Of a stretch of DNA of 64,000 nucleotides, positions 46,699 through 56,051 are shown piece by piece. The notes under the pieces are model-generated. The model searched no databases and was not told the origin of the DNA. It worked only from the letters and a program-made list of their open reading frames with translations. Location of the stretch: assembly GCA_965248995.1 (NCBI GenBank), contig CBDFKY010000006.1:372001-436000 (forward strand), written 5' to 3'. Each line of letters begins with the position of its first letter. Position 1 is the first letter of the stretch. The stretch is from CBDFKY01 sp965248995. GTDB taxonomy: Bacteria; Pseudomonadota; Alphaproteobacteria; Rickettsiales; UBA998. The translations under genes were made by a program, and so were the position numbers.

Positions 46699-47673
46699 AT
46701 GTCCCTGTATCACGATTCACCGCGGCCTATCCATCCGACCAGAGGCCAGTTTTTCGTCCAAACGACGCCCAACGCCGCTGCGGTCTATCACAGCACCCTG
46801 CTCGAAGTGGCGGCGGTGGAGGACGAGGCGGTATATCAGGATTTCGTCGATCCTTCCAATCATGCGCCGATCCATTTTCCTGCCGGGCACGACGTATTGC
46901 CCAGAGGCTGGAGCATGACCGGTATGAGCGACTACCGCGTCGATATCCGCCACGGCGTCGCGACGGAGGTCGCTTTACCGGCCAGCCATGCCATCGGGAA
47001 AGACGGGTTCGGCGATCACAGCCTGTTCGATTTTTCCGTTCCCGTGCCGCACGGCTTCCATATCCTCAACATAACCGACGATAAAAACGACGGCAAAGGC
47101 AGCGGGTATGACGCGTATGCGATCGTCGACGACCGGACGCATAAGCTGATCATCGTCAATAAAGGCGCGGACAGCGTCGATCCTTCCAACCCGAACACTC
47201 TCGATCTTCAGGCGGCGTTTCACGATGGCGGCGCGCAGGTGAAAGACGCGATCGCGTTTCTGGAGAATACGCTCGGCAAGCTCGGTTATGCGCCTTCCAG
47301 CATCACCTTTACCGGACATTCCCTCGGCGCTCCGCTGGCCGTCGCGCAGGCGGCCGATCTGGCCAAGTATCATGCGAACATCCCTTTCAACGTCATCACG
47401 TTCGACAGTATCGGCGATGCGCCGATGCTGGAACAGCTGGGAGTCAGCAAGCACATCCTGAATGAAATCAAGGAGCATCATCTGTCCATTCGCGGCAGCG
47501 GTGAAGTGGTGCTGGAAGGGCAGGACACCGGCTTCAACGCGCATCTGTTCAGGGAGATCTCGGCGAGTTTCCATCAGGATTTCGGCTCCGCTGCGCACGA
47601 TATGACGAACTTCACGCCGAAAGCTTTCGCGGAAGTGGAGCATTATCCTCTGCATCACGACTGGCTGGTGTGA
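46699..47673 (+). CDS. Lipase-like alpha/beta hydrolase without signal peptide
   Basis: 324 residues. SSITFTGHSLGAPLAVAQAA gives the GxSxG nucleophile elbow (Ser about residue 205), with an Asp in FNVITFDSIGD and His residues near the C-terminus as candidates for the triad. The pattern DLQAAFHDGGAQVKDAIAFL before it matches class 3 lipase/DUF2974-like enzymes. There is no Sec signal. It lies 100 bases after the RTX gene on the same strand, which is a common arrangement for type I secreted hydrolases, but it has no RTX repeats of its own. Substrate unknown. Confidence 0.75.
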   Translation: MSLYHDSPRPIHPTRGQFFVQTTPNAAAVYHSTLLEVAAVEDEAVYQDFVDPSNHAPIHFPAGHDVLPRGWSMTGMSDYRVDIRHGVATEVALPASHAIGKDGFGDHSLFDFSVPVPHGFHILNITDDKNDGKGSGYDAYAIVDDRTHKLIIVNKGADSVDPSNPNTLDLQAAFHDGGAQVKDAIAFLENTLGKLGYAPSSITFTGHSLGAPLAVAQAADLAKYHANIPFNVITFDSIGDAPMLEQLGVSKHILNEIKEHHLSIRGSGEVVLEGQDTGFNAHLFREISASFHQDFGSAAHDMTNFTPKAFAEVEHYPLHHDWLV

Positions 47674-47796
47674 AAAACCGACAGTCATTTTATCGGGTTA
47701 ATCCGGGAAAACGGCGGGACAGGGGCGCGTCATAAAAAGAATGTCGATTTGGCCGCGAGAGAAAGCGTTTCGCCTTGACTGCGTGCCGGACGGCAT

Positions 47797-48912
47797 GTGA
47801 ACTACGCTATGCCCATCCGCCGCACCACCCGCTACATCTTCAGCCTGCTGCTATGGCCGCTGGTCATGGTGACCTTTAGCCTGACCGCCATCATCTGGCT
47901 GATGCAGGCACTGCGGTTCGTGGACTTCATCATCAACCGGGGATTGTCGATCGGGGATTTCCTCTATCTCACCATCCTGATCCTGCCGTCGCTGCTGGCG
48001 ATCATCTTGCCGATCGCGTTGCTGGTCGCGGTCGCTTTCACGTACCACAAGCTTTACGTCGAGAGTGAACTGGTGGTGATGCAGGCATCGGGTATCTCGC
48101 GCTTCCAGCTGGCGGTTCCCGCCATACTTGCGGGGCTGATGGTGACGGCGGCGACGTATGCGTTCACCCTTTACCTGCTGCCGACTGCCAATCGCCAGTT
48201 CGAGGACATGCGGGATTTCCTGCGCGATAACTACGCGTCCGTACTGTTGCAGGAGGAAGTGTTCAACCACCCCGTCGAAGGGCTGACCGTATTCATCCGC
48301 GAACGCAACGATACGGGCAGGCTGCACGGCATACTGGTGCATGACAACCGCAATCCCCGCTCGATCATCACCATGATGGCGGAAGACGCGACACTGGTGC
48401 AGACGCCTTCGGGTCCGCGCTTCCAGCTGGAGCACGGCATCCGGCAGGAAAAGCGGGAGGGGCGGCTCTCGTGGCTGAATTTCGAAAGCTACAGCCTGGA
48501 TCTGAGTTATTACACCAAACAGAATCTCAGCCGTAAACACGGGACGGACGAACTCTATCTCACGCAATTGCTGCATCCCCCTTTGAAAGGGGATGAGGCC
48601 GTCCGGTATCATTCGGAACTGCACCGGAGACTGGCATGGCCCTGGACGTCGCTCGGCCTCAGCCTGATCGCGGTTGCTTTTTTAACGGGGGGGCATTTCA
48701 ACCGGCGCGGTATCGCGAAGCGCCTGGTAGTGCTGGCGGCCTTGACCTTACTATGCATCCTCGGGTTCATGGGGCTGCAGAACATGCTGACCAAATACCC
48801 TGCCGCCGCCCCTTTTCTCTATGGGTATGTGGGAATCATGATCGGCGGCCCCCTGTTGCTCATCAGCCGGGACTGGGTTTCTTTTTCCAGGAAAAGAAAG
48901 GCGATACCTTAG
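47797..48912 (+). CDS. lptF: LPS export permease LptF (YjgP/YjgQ family)
   Basis: 371 residues, six membrane helices arranged three and three around a periplasmic beta-jellyroll domain (about residues 120-260, with RERNDTGRLHGILVHDNRNP). The N-terminal ESELVVMQASGISRFQLA is the coupling helix that meets the LptB ATPase. It extracts lipopolysaccharide for the Lpt bridge. In many genomes lptG follows immediately; here it does not. GTG 47797 or ATG 47809 may be the start, and neither has a clear ribosome-binding site. Confidence 0.92.
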   Translation: MNYAMPIRRTTRYIFSLLLWPLVMVTFSLTAIIWLMQALRFVDFIINRGLSIGDFLYLTILILPSLLAIILPIALLVAVAFTYHKLYVESELVVMQASGISRFQLAVPAILAGLMVTAATYAFTLYLLPTANRQFEDMRDFLRDNYASVLLQEEVFNHPVEGLTVFIRERNDTGRLHGILVHDNRNPRSIITMMAEDATLVQTPSGPRFQLEHGIRQEKREGRLSWLNFESYSLDLSYYTKQNLSRKHGTDELYLTQLLHPPLKGDEAVRYHSELHRRLAWPWTSLGLSLIAVAFLTGGHFNRRGIAKRLVVLAALTLLCILGFMGLQNMLTKYPAAAPFLYGYVGIMIGGPLLLISRDWVSFSRKRKAIP

Positions 48913-49024
48913 GGCAGCCTAGTTCAATTTATGTTCAATGAGAGATAAATTCTGTGCGATATTAATGGTGTGTTAACGATGTTTGGTGTATGATCTAGAG
49001 ATATCCGGAGTAGTGAATCTAGAG

Positions 49025-49309
49025 ATGACAACTGGCAACGCATTCGCAGAAAATCTCGGCGCCATTGTGGAATCGCGCAAATACACTCCGGCTGGACTTA
49101 GTGCAATACTGGCACAATCCGTCAACGCCATTCTCATCCCACACCCGGCTCCTACCGCCCATGAATTCAGCCAGTTATTTGCAAAAGAAGGACTGAGCCT
49201 GCCTAAAATTTCCTTCAAAGTCGCGGACGTAGGAATGAATCTCCAGCCTATTCGACCCGATGCAGTTGCGGCTCCCTCCGGACCAGGTTCCGCAGGACGC
49301 AGTGCCTGA
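49025..49309 (+). CDS. Unknown small protein (94 aa)
   Basis: Starts TTGNAFAENLGAIVESRKYT after the ATG at 49025 and ends in a Pro/Ala/Ser-rich tail. No signal peptide, membrane helix or known motif. An in-frame start at 48983 adds 14 residues; neither has a strong ribosome-binding site. It converges on the Y-family polymerase, two bases away. Coding support is moderate: the codon use resembles its neighbours and the frame fills the gap exactly. Confidence 0.45.
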   Translation: MTTGNAFAENLGAIVESRKYTPAGLSAILAQSVNAILIPHPAPTAHEFSQLFAKEGLSLPKISFKVADVGMNLQPIRPDAVAAPSGPGSAGRSA

Positions 49310-49311
49310 CC

Positions 49312-50574
49312 CTATTCATCGAATTCCTCTTTATCCGGAATTCGTGAAAACGCGATTTTGACGCCGGTCGCGGCGACCGCTTTGCCCAGTGTGGATGCGG
49401 TCGTTACCGTACCCCTGCCGTAACGCTGGTTCAGCGTGTCCATCGCTTCGGAAAGGCGCTGATATTTCTCGTTTTTGGCTGATACCTCCGGCGCTTCGAA
49501 CAGATCGGGCTGCACGTGGCGCAGCGCTTCCAGTCCCTGCAGCGTGAGAGAGATCTTTTTGATGCGCAAGCGTGAGATATCGCCGCACGCCTGTACCAGA
49601 TAGTCCCATCCCGCTTCGAACTGCTGCTGCAGCTGCAGATGGTCGTTCATCGCCCGGAATTTCAGTTCCACTTCCAGCCGCTGCCCTTTCTCGATACGCA
49701 CGGACAGGATCAGGGTTTTCGCGGCGTAGCCCAGGCGGCGCATCCGGCTGACAGCTTTTAAAAGCAATCGCTGGCCGATCTGGTGGGCGAGGAAAACAGG
49801 GCGGTTTTCCGGCGCCAGCACGTGACTGTGGCCGATGCTGCGGCGTTCGCTCGCGAAACTTTCCAGCTCATGGCCCCGCAGCATATACCACATGCGCTCG
49901 CCCGCCACGCTGTGCCACAGGCCCCGCATCTGTTTCGGTGCCAGCGCGTACAGCTCTTGCATCGTGCCGACGCCCCCCTGATACAGCCGCGCCTGCATCG
50001 CCCGGCCCAGCCCCGGAACGTCCTTCAACTGCAGGGAATAAAGTTTGTGCGGGATGTCGTGCGGCTGGATGATTACCAGACCGTCGGGCTTCTGCATGTT
50101 GGTGGCGATTTTGGCCAGAAAGCGGTTGGAGGCGAGGCCGATGGAACAGCGTACCTGTTCCCCGACCCGCAAGGCCAGCCCTTTCTTGATCCGCCCGGCG
50201 AGGGCGACGGCCGCCTCCACGTTTCGCTCGCTCTCATCCAGTTCGCAGGCCATTTCGTCGATCGAGCCGATATCGGACACCGGAATATGGCGGTCGATTT
50301 CCTCAAGGATGCGCTCATGGAACGCGGCGTAATGCGCGTGGTTGGCGGGCACGCAGATCAGGCCGGGACACAGGCGTTTCGCTTCATACACCGGGGTGCC
50401 CGTCTTGATGCCGTAAGCTTTCGCCTCGTAACTCGCGGCGATGGCACAGGTGGCGTCGGTGTCCAGCGGAACGACCGCTATCGGCAGGCCGCGCAGTTCG
50501 GGACGCAACTGCTGTTCGACCGAAGCGAAATAACTGTTGAAATCGATAAAGAGCCAGCGGATGGTATTCGAAAT
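49312..50574 (-). CDS. Y-family DNA polymerase (DinB/Pol IV-like)
   Basis: Translesion polymerase of about 420 residues. The catalytic palm is complete only if the frame is read upstream of TTG 50508: WLFIDFNSYFASVEQQL carries the first metal-binding Asp, while VSDIGSIDEMACEL carries the second Asp-Glu pair. Helix-hairpin-helix (LKDVPGLGRAMQARLYQGG) and little-finger regions follow. Between the upstream stop (TAG at 50593-50595) and that Asp there is no ATG, GTG or TTG in frame; ATT at 50574 behind GGGAGAG is the best candidate start. The gene follows the FYDLN protein by 18 bases on the same strand. I do not see the ImuB-type loss of catalytic residues. Confidence 0.85.
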   Translation of the reverse strand: MSNTIRWLFIDFNSYFASVEQQLRPELRGLPIAVVPLDTDATCAIAASYEAKAYGIKTGTPVYEAKRLCPGLICVPANHAHYAAFHERILEEIDRHIPVSDIGSIDEMACELDESERNVEAAVALAGRIKKGLALRVGEQVRCSIGLASNRFLAKIATNMQKPDGLVIIQPHDIPHKLYSLQLKDVPGLGRAMQARLYQGGVGTMQELYALAPKQMRGLWHSVAGERMWYMLRGHELESFASERRSIGHSHVLAPENRPVFLAHQIGQRLLLKAVSRMRRLGYAAKTLILSVRIEKGQRLEVELKFRAMNDHLQLQQQFEAGWDYLVQACGDISRLRIKKISLTLQGLEALRHVQPDLFEAPEVSAKNEKYQRLSEAMDTLNQRYGRGTVTTASTLGKAVAATGVKIAFSRIPDKEEFDE

Positions 50575-50592
50575 AGTCTCTCCCGGAACGCT

Positions 50593-51042
50593 CTAGCCGT
50601 GCGCTTCCTCATCCCCTTCTCCTTCCTCTTCGGCGTCGTCGAGGATGGTATCGTAGTTTTTCATGTCTTCCATGAGGTCCTCTTCATGCACGTCGTCGTC
50701 CGTCTCGGGGCGGTCGGAGTTTTCCCGGTCTTCCAGTTCGCTCAGCGAGATGAGGATGTCGTCATCTTCTTCCAGCGTGTCGATGGTATCGATCTCCCCC
50801 GTCTTGAAACCGGCATGTTCCACGTGCGCCCCGCTGGTTTTCACGTTGCTGGTCGTAGGCTTCGCAGGCTTGGCGGCAAGGTGGGCATGACGCAGGACCC
50901 GGGCCGGAGGTGCCACCGGAACGGGAGCGGCGCATTTCGGACAGCTGGGTGCCGCCTTGTTCATATCGTAGAATTTGGCGCTGCATTCGCCGCAGGTGTG
51001 TTTCTGGCCTAAGGAAGTGCCTAAAGAAGTGGTAGTGCTCAT
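50593..51042 (-). CDS. FYDLN-acid (TIGR02300) zinc-ribbon protein
   Basis: 149 residues. The N-terminal zinc ribbon, KHTCGECSAKFYDMNKAAP then CPKC, has two CxxC pairs and the FYD(L/M)N signature of a small alphaproteobacterial family of unknown role. The C-terminal half is strongly acidic (EEDDDILISLSELEDRENSD and further Asp/Glu runs), hence the family name. GGAGAA nine bases upstream picks ATG 51042 over GTG 51048. Cytoplasmic; it probably shares a transcript with the polymerase gene behind it. Confidence 0.88.
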   Translation of the reverse strand: MSTTTSLGTSLGQKHTCGECSAKFYDMNKAAPSCPKCAAPVPVAPPARVLRHAHLAAKPAKPTTSNVKTSGAHVEHAGFKTGEIDTIDTLEEDDDILISLSELEDRENSDRPETDDDVHEEDLMEDMKNYDTILDDAEEEGEGDEEAHG

Positions 51043-51219
51043 GCGCACGTTCTCCGTATACTAGTGGATGCGTTATCCTTCAGTGATAACGTATAAGCGT
51101 TTAACAGTTGGTAAATGGCCGGGGCATTTTATCTTCTATAACTTGTTTCATTTTTCCGTAATCCGGTTATAAGCAGAATAACCCGATTTTTCTCTCATTC
51201 CTAGCATTAGTACGCTCCC

Positions 51220-53265
51220 GTGAACCAGCCGACCAAAAAAATTCCCGCCCATAGCCGCGCCTCCGGCCCATTATCAGGAAAGTACGCGATTCCGGGGGAT
51301 AAATCCATTTCCCACCGCTCGCTGATCGTCGCCTCGCAGCTGCTGGGCGTCAGCACCATACATAACATGCTGGAAAGCGAGGATGTCTCCCGTACCGCCG
51401 AGGCGTTGCGGGCATGCGGAGTGAACATCACGCATTCGCCGAGGGAACAGGTGTGGGTGGTGGAAGGGGTCGGAATAGGCGGGCTGCGCGAGGCGGGAGA
51501 TGTGATCGACATGGGAAATTCCGGCACGTCCACGCGGCTGCTGGCGGGATTGTTCGCGCCCTATCCGCATGTGAGCGTGTTCACGGGTGACGCTTCGCTG
51601 CGCAAGCGCCCGATGAAACGGGTGATCCTGCCGCTGGAACAGATCGGCGTACGGTTTACCGCCAACGCGAACCAGACCCTGCCGCTGGCGATGCAGGGCA
51701 CGGCGTCGCCTTTACCTATCACGTACCACCTGCCGGTTGCGTCCGCGCAGGTGAAATCCGCCGTCATGCTGGCGGCGCTCAACATTCCGGGGATTACTAC
51801 GGTGATCGAGCCAGTGGCCACCCGTGACCATACGGAACGGATGTTCGCGGCGGTGGGGATTCCTGTGACTTGCGAGCGGCAACCGGACGGGATGCATATC
51901 CAAGTGACCGGCTGCCCCAAGCTGACGTATCAGGACAGGGAAATGCATGTGCCGGGCGATCCGTCCTCGGCAGCGTTCTTAACGGTGGCCGCCCTGATTA
52001 CCGAGGGATCCGACATGACGCTCTCCCATGTCTGCCTGAATGAAACGCGCATCGGCCTCTATCATTCGCTCATCGAAATGGGCGCTAACATCACGTTTGA
52101 AAACAAGCGCGAGGTGCAGGGCGAGCCGGTGGCGGATCTGCGGGTGCGGCATTCGCGCCTGAAAGGCATCGTCGTGCCGAGGGAGCGGGCGCCTTCCATG
52201 ATCGACGAATATCCGATCCTGAGTGTCGCAAGCGCCTGTGCCGAGGGCAAAACGTCGCTGCTGGGGCTGGAGGAACTGCGCGTGAAGGAAAGCGACCGTT
52301 TCAACGCGATCGTTGAGGGATTGCGCGCGTGCGGGGTAACCGTAGACGTCGAAGGAGACGACATGGTAGTGCACGGCGCAGGCAAAATCCCCGGCGGGGC
52401 GACCATTGCCACGCACCTCGACCACCGTATCGCCATGAGTTTCCTGGTGCTGGGCCTGCGGGCGGCGCGTCCCGTCACGGTGGACGACATCAGCGCGATC
52501 AATACCAGTTTTCCGAGCTTCATCGCCCTGATGCGGGAAGCGGGAGCGGATATCAGCGTCGCTTCCCACCTGCATATGCCGCTGCCGCTGCGACGCAAAT
52601 CGGATGCACGGTTCGTCATCGCCATCGACGGACCGGCGGCCTCCGGGAAAGGGACGCTCGCCCGGCGGCTCGCCGATCATTTCGACGTGGCCCATCTGGA
52701 TACCGGTAGCCTGTACCGTGCGGTAGCGCTGCGATTATTGGCGCATCAAGGGGACCCGAACGTGGAGGAGGACGCCGTGGAAGCGGCTTCTTCCATCACC
52801 GTGCACGATCTTTCCAATCCGCGCCTGCGGGATGAGCAGGTAGGAAATATCGCCTCCATCGTCTCGGTGATTCCTCAGGTACGCGCGGTACTGCTGGATT
52901 TCCAGCGGGATTTCGCCGAGGAAGAAGCAGGCGCGATCCTGGACGGGCGCGACATCGGAACGGTGGTCTGCCCGGAAGCGCTGGTGAAGGTGTTCATTAC
53001 CGCGTCCCTGGAAACCCGCGCCGAGCGGCGTCATAAGGAATTGCAGAATCAGGGGATCGAAGTGGTGTATGAATCGGTCATGCGCGACCTGATCGCCCGG
53101 GACCGGCGCGACAGTGAACGGCACGCCGCCCCGCTGGTTGCGGCAAAAGACGCCATCGTGATCGATTCGACGCATATGTCCGTGGATGAGGTGTTCGCGC
53201 AGGTGGTGCTGACCATCCAGCGGGAAGTGGAGACGCTGCAGAAGAAAAAGGCGTTACCTGTTTGA
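51220..53265 (+). CDS. AroA-Cmk fusion: EPSP synthase plus cytidylate kinase
   Basis: One continuous frame of 681 residues. Residues about 12-450 are EPSP synthase, joining shikimate-3-phosphate and PEP: KYAIPGDKSISHRS, DMGNSGTSTRLLAG, SAQVKSAVMLAALNIPGITT and ATRDHTERMF match the class II (CP4-like) enzyme. A short linker (LPLRRKSDARF) leads to CMP kinase from about residue 465: AIDGPAASGKGTLARRL is the P-loop, LDTGSLYRAVALR the CMP site and DGRDIGTVVCPEALVKVFI the core. Both halves keep their active residues. In Alphaproteobacteria aroA and cmk are commonly adjacent, so deletion of the junction is a simple origin. The start is GTG 51220. Confidence 0.94.
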   Translation: MNQPTKKIPAHSRASGPLSGKYAIPGDKSISHRSLIVASQLLGVSTIHNMLESEDVSRTAEALRACGVNITHSPREQVWVVEGVGIGGLREAGDVIDMGNSGTSTRLLAGLFAPYPHVSVFTGDASLRKRPMKRVILPLEQIGVRFTANANQTLPLAMQGTASPLPITYHLPVASAQVKSAVMLAALNIPGITTVIEPVATRDHTERMFAAVGIPVTCERQPDGMHIQVTGCPKLTYQDREMHVPGDPSSAAFLTVAALITEGSDMTLSHVCLNETRIGLYHSLIEMGANITFENKREVQGEPVADLRVRHSRLKGIVVPRERAPSMIDEYPILSVASACAEGKTSLLGLEELRVKESDRFNAIVEGLRACGVTVDVEGDDMVVHGAGKIPGGATIATHLDHRIAMSFLVLGLRAARPVTVDDISAINTSFPSFIALMREAGADISVASHLHMPLPLRRKSDARFVIAIDGPAASGKGTLARRLADHFDVAHLDTGSLYRAVALRLLAHQGDPNVEEDAVEAASSITVHDLSNPRLRDEQVGNIASIVSVIPQVRAVLLDFQRDFAEEEAGAILDGRDIGTVVCPEALVKVFITASLETRAERRHKELQNQGIEVVYESVMRDLIARDRRDSERHAAPLVAAKDAIVIDSTHMSVDEVFAQVVLTIQREVETLQKKKALPV

Positions 53266-53319
53266 AAACGTCAAAGAAATATATTTCACGGATTGCTACA
53301 AAGTAAAAAAGCTCCGCGT

Positions 53320-54756
53320 TTAAACCGCTTCTTCTTCCTTCATTCCCACTAATGCCGGATATGTCGCCTTCGATGAAATCAGGCTGGAGACGGGGTAAGC
53401 GCAGTAATCCGCCGCGTAATACGCGCTTGGGCGGTAATTGCCGCTATGGCCGGGCCCGCCGAACGGAGCGCCGCTGATCGCCCCGTTGGTCGGGCGATTG
53501 TAATTCAGCACGCCGGCGCGCAGACGGGGCGCGGCGTATTCCCATTCCTCCGGGCGGTCGGAGAGAAGACCGGCGGACAGGCCGTAAGCCGTGTCATTCG
53601 CCCGGGCGATGGCATCGTCGAGATCCTTTACGCGGATGACGCAGAGCAGGGGGCCGAACACTTCCTCATCGGGGACGTTCTTCGCATTCGTAATGTCGAT
53701 CAGGCCGGGAGTGATGAACGGGCGGTCATCTAGCAGGCGCGTGCTTTCCTTCAGCACCTTTCCGCCCAGATCCACCAGCATCGCCTGCGCTTTGAGCACG
53801 TTGTCGGCCTGTGCGTTGTTGATCAGCGGGCCGATATAAGGTTCCGGCATCTCGAATGGGTCATCCACGCGTAACTGGTCGATGAGGCCCGCCACGGCGG
53901 CGATGACCGCATCCCCGTGCGGCCCCGAAGGTACGATCAGGCGGCGGGTGCAGGTGCAGCGCTGGCCTGCCTGTGAATAGGCGGAATCGACGATCAGACG
54001 GGCGGTGGCTTCCACGTCTTCCGTGTGGCTGACGATCAGCGGATTGTTGCCGCCCATTTCCAACGCCAGCATCACCTCCGGTCTTCCAGCCAGCGCTTCA
54101 TGGATCTTTTTGCCGGTCGCGTAACTGCCGGTGAACAGGATGCCTGAAACATCGCGGTGCGCGGAGAGTGCGACCCCCGTTTCCCGTCCTCCCTGGACGA
54201 TGTTCAGCACCCCTTCCGGCAACCCTGCCTGCTGCATTAACTGGACGAGCAGTTCCCCGCACATCGGGGTTTCCTCGCTCGGTTTGAACACCACCGTATT
54301 TCCTGCCAGCAAGGCGGGGACGATATGGCCGTTGGGCAGGTGCATCGGGAAGTTATAGGGCCCGAACACCGCCATGACGCCGAGCGGCCGGTGCGAAAGT
54401 TCTCTATTACCCCCGTCGATATCGGCGCGGGTGCGGCCGGTACGGGCGTGATAGGCCTCGATGGAAATAGCGATCTTGCCGATCAGCGCTCCCGTTTCGG
54501 CGCGCGCTTCCCTGCGTACCTTGCCCGTTTCGCGGATGATGGTGTCGGTGATCCTGTCACGGTTGTCCGTCAAGATCACGGCGTACCCTTCCAGCAGTGC
54601 CGCACGCTGTTCAAACGGCCTCAGGGACCATGCGGCAAACGCGCCGCGCGCACTTGCAACAGCGCTCCCAATCGCTTCCGCATCCGCGGTTTCCCCACGC
54701 CACAGCACTTGTCCGGTGGAAGGATTGATGGAAGTGAGGAGGGCAGGGGCTGTCAT
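53320..54756 (-). CDS. astD: Succinylglutamate-semialdehyde dehydrogenase
   Basis: 478 residues, an NAD-dependent aldehyde dehydrogenase. ALEMGGNNPLIV has the general-base Glu and QAGQRCTCTRRLIV the catalytic Cys; GSYATGKKIHEAL is the cofactor loop. Strong resemblance to AstD, fourth step of the arginine succinyltransferase pathway, is supported by astA 219 bases upstream on the same strand. The intervening bases (54757-54975) hold no gene. astB, astC and astE are not in the window. Confidence 0.92.
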   Translation of the reverse strand: MTAPALLTSINPSTGQVLWRGETADAEAIGSAVASARGAFAAWSLRPFEQRAALLEGYAVILTDNRDRITDTIIRETGKVRREARAETGALIGKIAISIEAYHARTGRTRADIDGGNRELSHRPLGVMAVFGPYNFPMHLPNGHIVPALLAGNTVVFKPSEETPMCGELLVQLMQQAGLPEGVLNIVQGGRETGVALSAHRDVSGILFTGSYATGKKIHEALAGRPEVMLALEMGGNNPLIVSHTEDVEATARLIVDSAYSQAGQRCTCTRRLIVPSGPHGDAVIAAVAGLIDQLRVDDPFEMPEPYIGPLINNAQADNVLKAQAMLVDLGGKVLKESTRLLDDRPFITPGLIDITNAKNVPDEEVFGPLLCVIRVKDLDDAIARANDTAYGLSAGLLSDRPEEWEYAAPRLRAGVLNYNRPTNGAISGAPFGGPGHSGNYRPSAYYAADYCAYPVSSLISSKATYPALVGMKEEEAV

Positions 54757-54975
54757 GGGAGCCGTTGAAATAGGGTGTTGATACAGATGGATTTACGTAA
54801 GGAGTCCGATAGTCGACCAATACAAAATGGATGAAGTGTTAGCAACTTATTTTCTGATCTCGCGGTTCATTTCAGTCAGGCGGCCGGTGGTCTGCATTTA
54901 CCGTAACCACATGTAACCTATTATCCTGTTTCAGCCTTACGGAGAACAGTGGTGAAGATCAGGAACCATTTTGAC

Positions 54976-55992
54976 CTATGCCGCCGCATACCAGAGGGTT
55001 TCTCCTACATCCGCGCCGAGCCACGCCGTCGTGTTGTCATCCACGATGACCGTGCCGTCCGGTTGCTCCTGAATAAAGCCGAGACAGGCGCGGAATCCTT
55101 CCAGCGAAGGCAGCCCTATCATGCGCCGCTCCGCTTCCAGATGCAGGGGGGCGATCCCGCCTATGTTCGCGTTTAAGGCGCTGCGGATGGTACGGATTTT
55201 ATCGGTCTTCGCTTCCAGCGTCGGGCCGCCGTCGAAAATATCGATGTAGCCTTTATAGGAAAACCCCTCTTTTTCAAGCAGCGCCTTGGCGGGTTCGCTG
55301 CTCAGGTTCGGCCTGCCGATGGTGGCCTGCGCTTCCGGGGCGAGCAGGTTGATATAGATGGGGTAGGTCGGCATCAGTTCGGAGATGAAACGGTTGCCTT
55401 GCGTTGCGCAGATCCAGTCGGCCTCGGCGAATTCCATCTGAAAGAATTTCCGCGCCAGGCTGTCGTAGAACGGCGCGTTGCCCGCCATATCGTGCCAGCC
55501 GCGGATTTCGGCGATGGTGCGATGATCGAAGCGTGCGCGGTGGATGGCCATGAATAGGAACCGCACGCGGGAGAGAAATCTTCCCAGCCGGTCACGGCGA
55601 TATTCCGGCAGTAAAAACAGCGAGCCGAGTTCCGAGACGCCCGCGTAGTCATTGACCATATGCAGGATATCGTTGCGGGAGGAGATGTCCAGCGTGTCGG
55701 AATACTGCGTCACCGTGCTCAGCTTGTACGAATACATGGGACGCTTCAGTCCGATATGTCCTTCCACGCCGCAGGTGCCGGCGATCTCACCGGTCAGCGG
55801 ATCTTCCAGGACGAAGAAATACAGCGCGTCGTTCGGGTTGGAGAGGCTGCCCTCGAACGTGGCGACGGCGCGTTCCACCTTCGCCGCGAGGACGTCGGCG
55901 TGGGCGGGCAGGGACGTCATGCCGATGCCGGCCGCTTTGGCGATACGCAGGACTGCGTCGGTATCGGAGCGGGTGACGGGGCGGATGATCAT
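54976..55992 (-). CDS. astA: Arginine N-succinyltransferase
   Basis: 338 residues, first step of arginine catabolism to glutamate and succinate. IIRPVTRSDTDAVLRIAK opens the GNAT fold; ELGSLFLLPEYRRDRLGRFLSR is the succinyl-CoA binding loop, and PIYINLLAPEAQATIG plus YIDIFDGGPTLEAKTDKIRT are AstA-specific blocks. I start at ATG 55992; a TTG at 56010 would add six residues. It precedes astD in the same direction. The pathway's product glutamate could feed the NAD-glutamate dehydrogenase at 28873. Confidence 0.92.
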   Translation of the reverse strand: MIIRPVTRSDTDAVLRIAKAAGIGMTSLPAHADVLAAKVERAVATFEGSLSNPNDALYFFVLEDPLTGEIAGTCGVEGHIGLKRPMYSYKLSTVTQYSDTLDISSRNDILHMVNDYAGVSELGSLFLLPEYRRDRLGRFLSRVRFLFMAIHRARFDHRTIAEIRGWHDMAGNAPFYDSLARKFFQMEFAEADWICATQGNRFISELMPTYPIYINLLAPEAQATIGRPNLSSEPAKALLEKEGFSYKGYIDIFDGGPTLEAKTDKIRTIRSALNANIGGIAPLHLEAERRMIGLPSLEGFRACLGFIQEQPDGTVIVDDNTTAWLGADVGETLWYAAA

Positions 55993-56051
55993 AAGCGGCT
56001 TTCTTAGCAAGAAAGGAACCTGTCCGCAATTCGTCTTTTAGTGAGGGCGCG

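Noticed and set aside
54949..55176. Small + strand gene with a ribosome-binding-like GGAG at the astA 3' end
   Set aside because: It runs almost entirely antisense to astA and has Arg-rich shadow composition.
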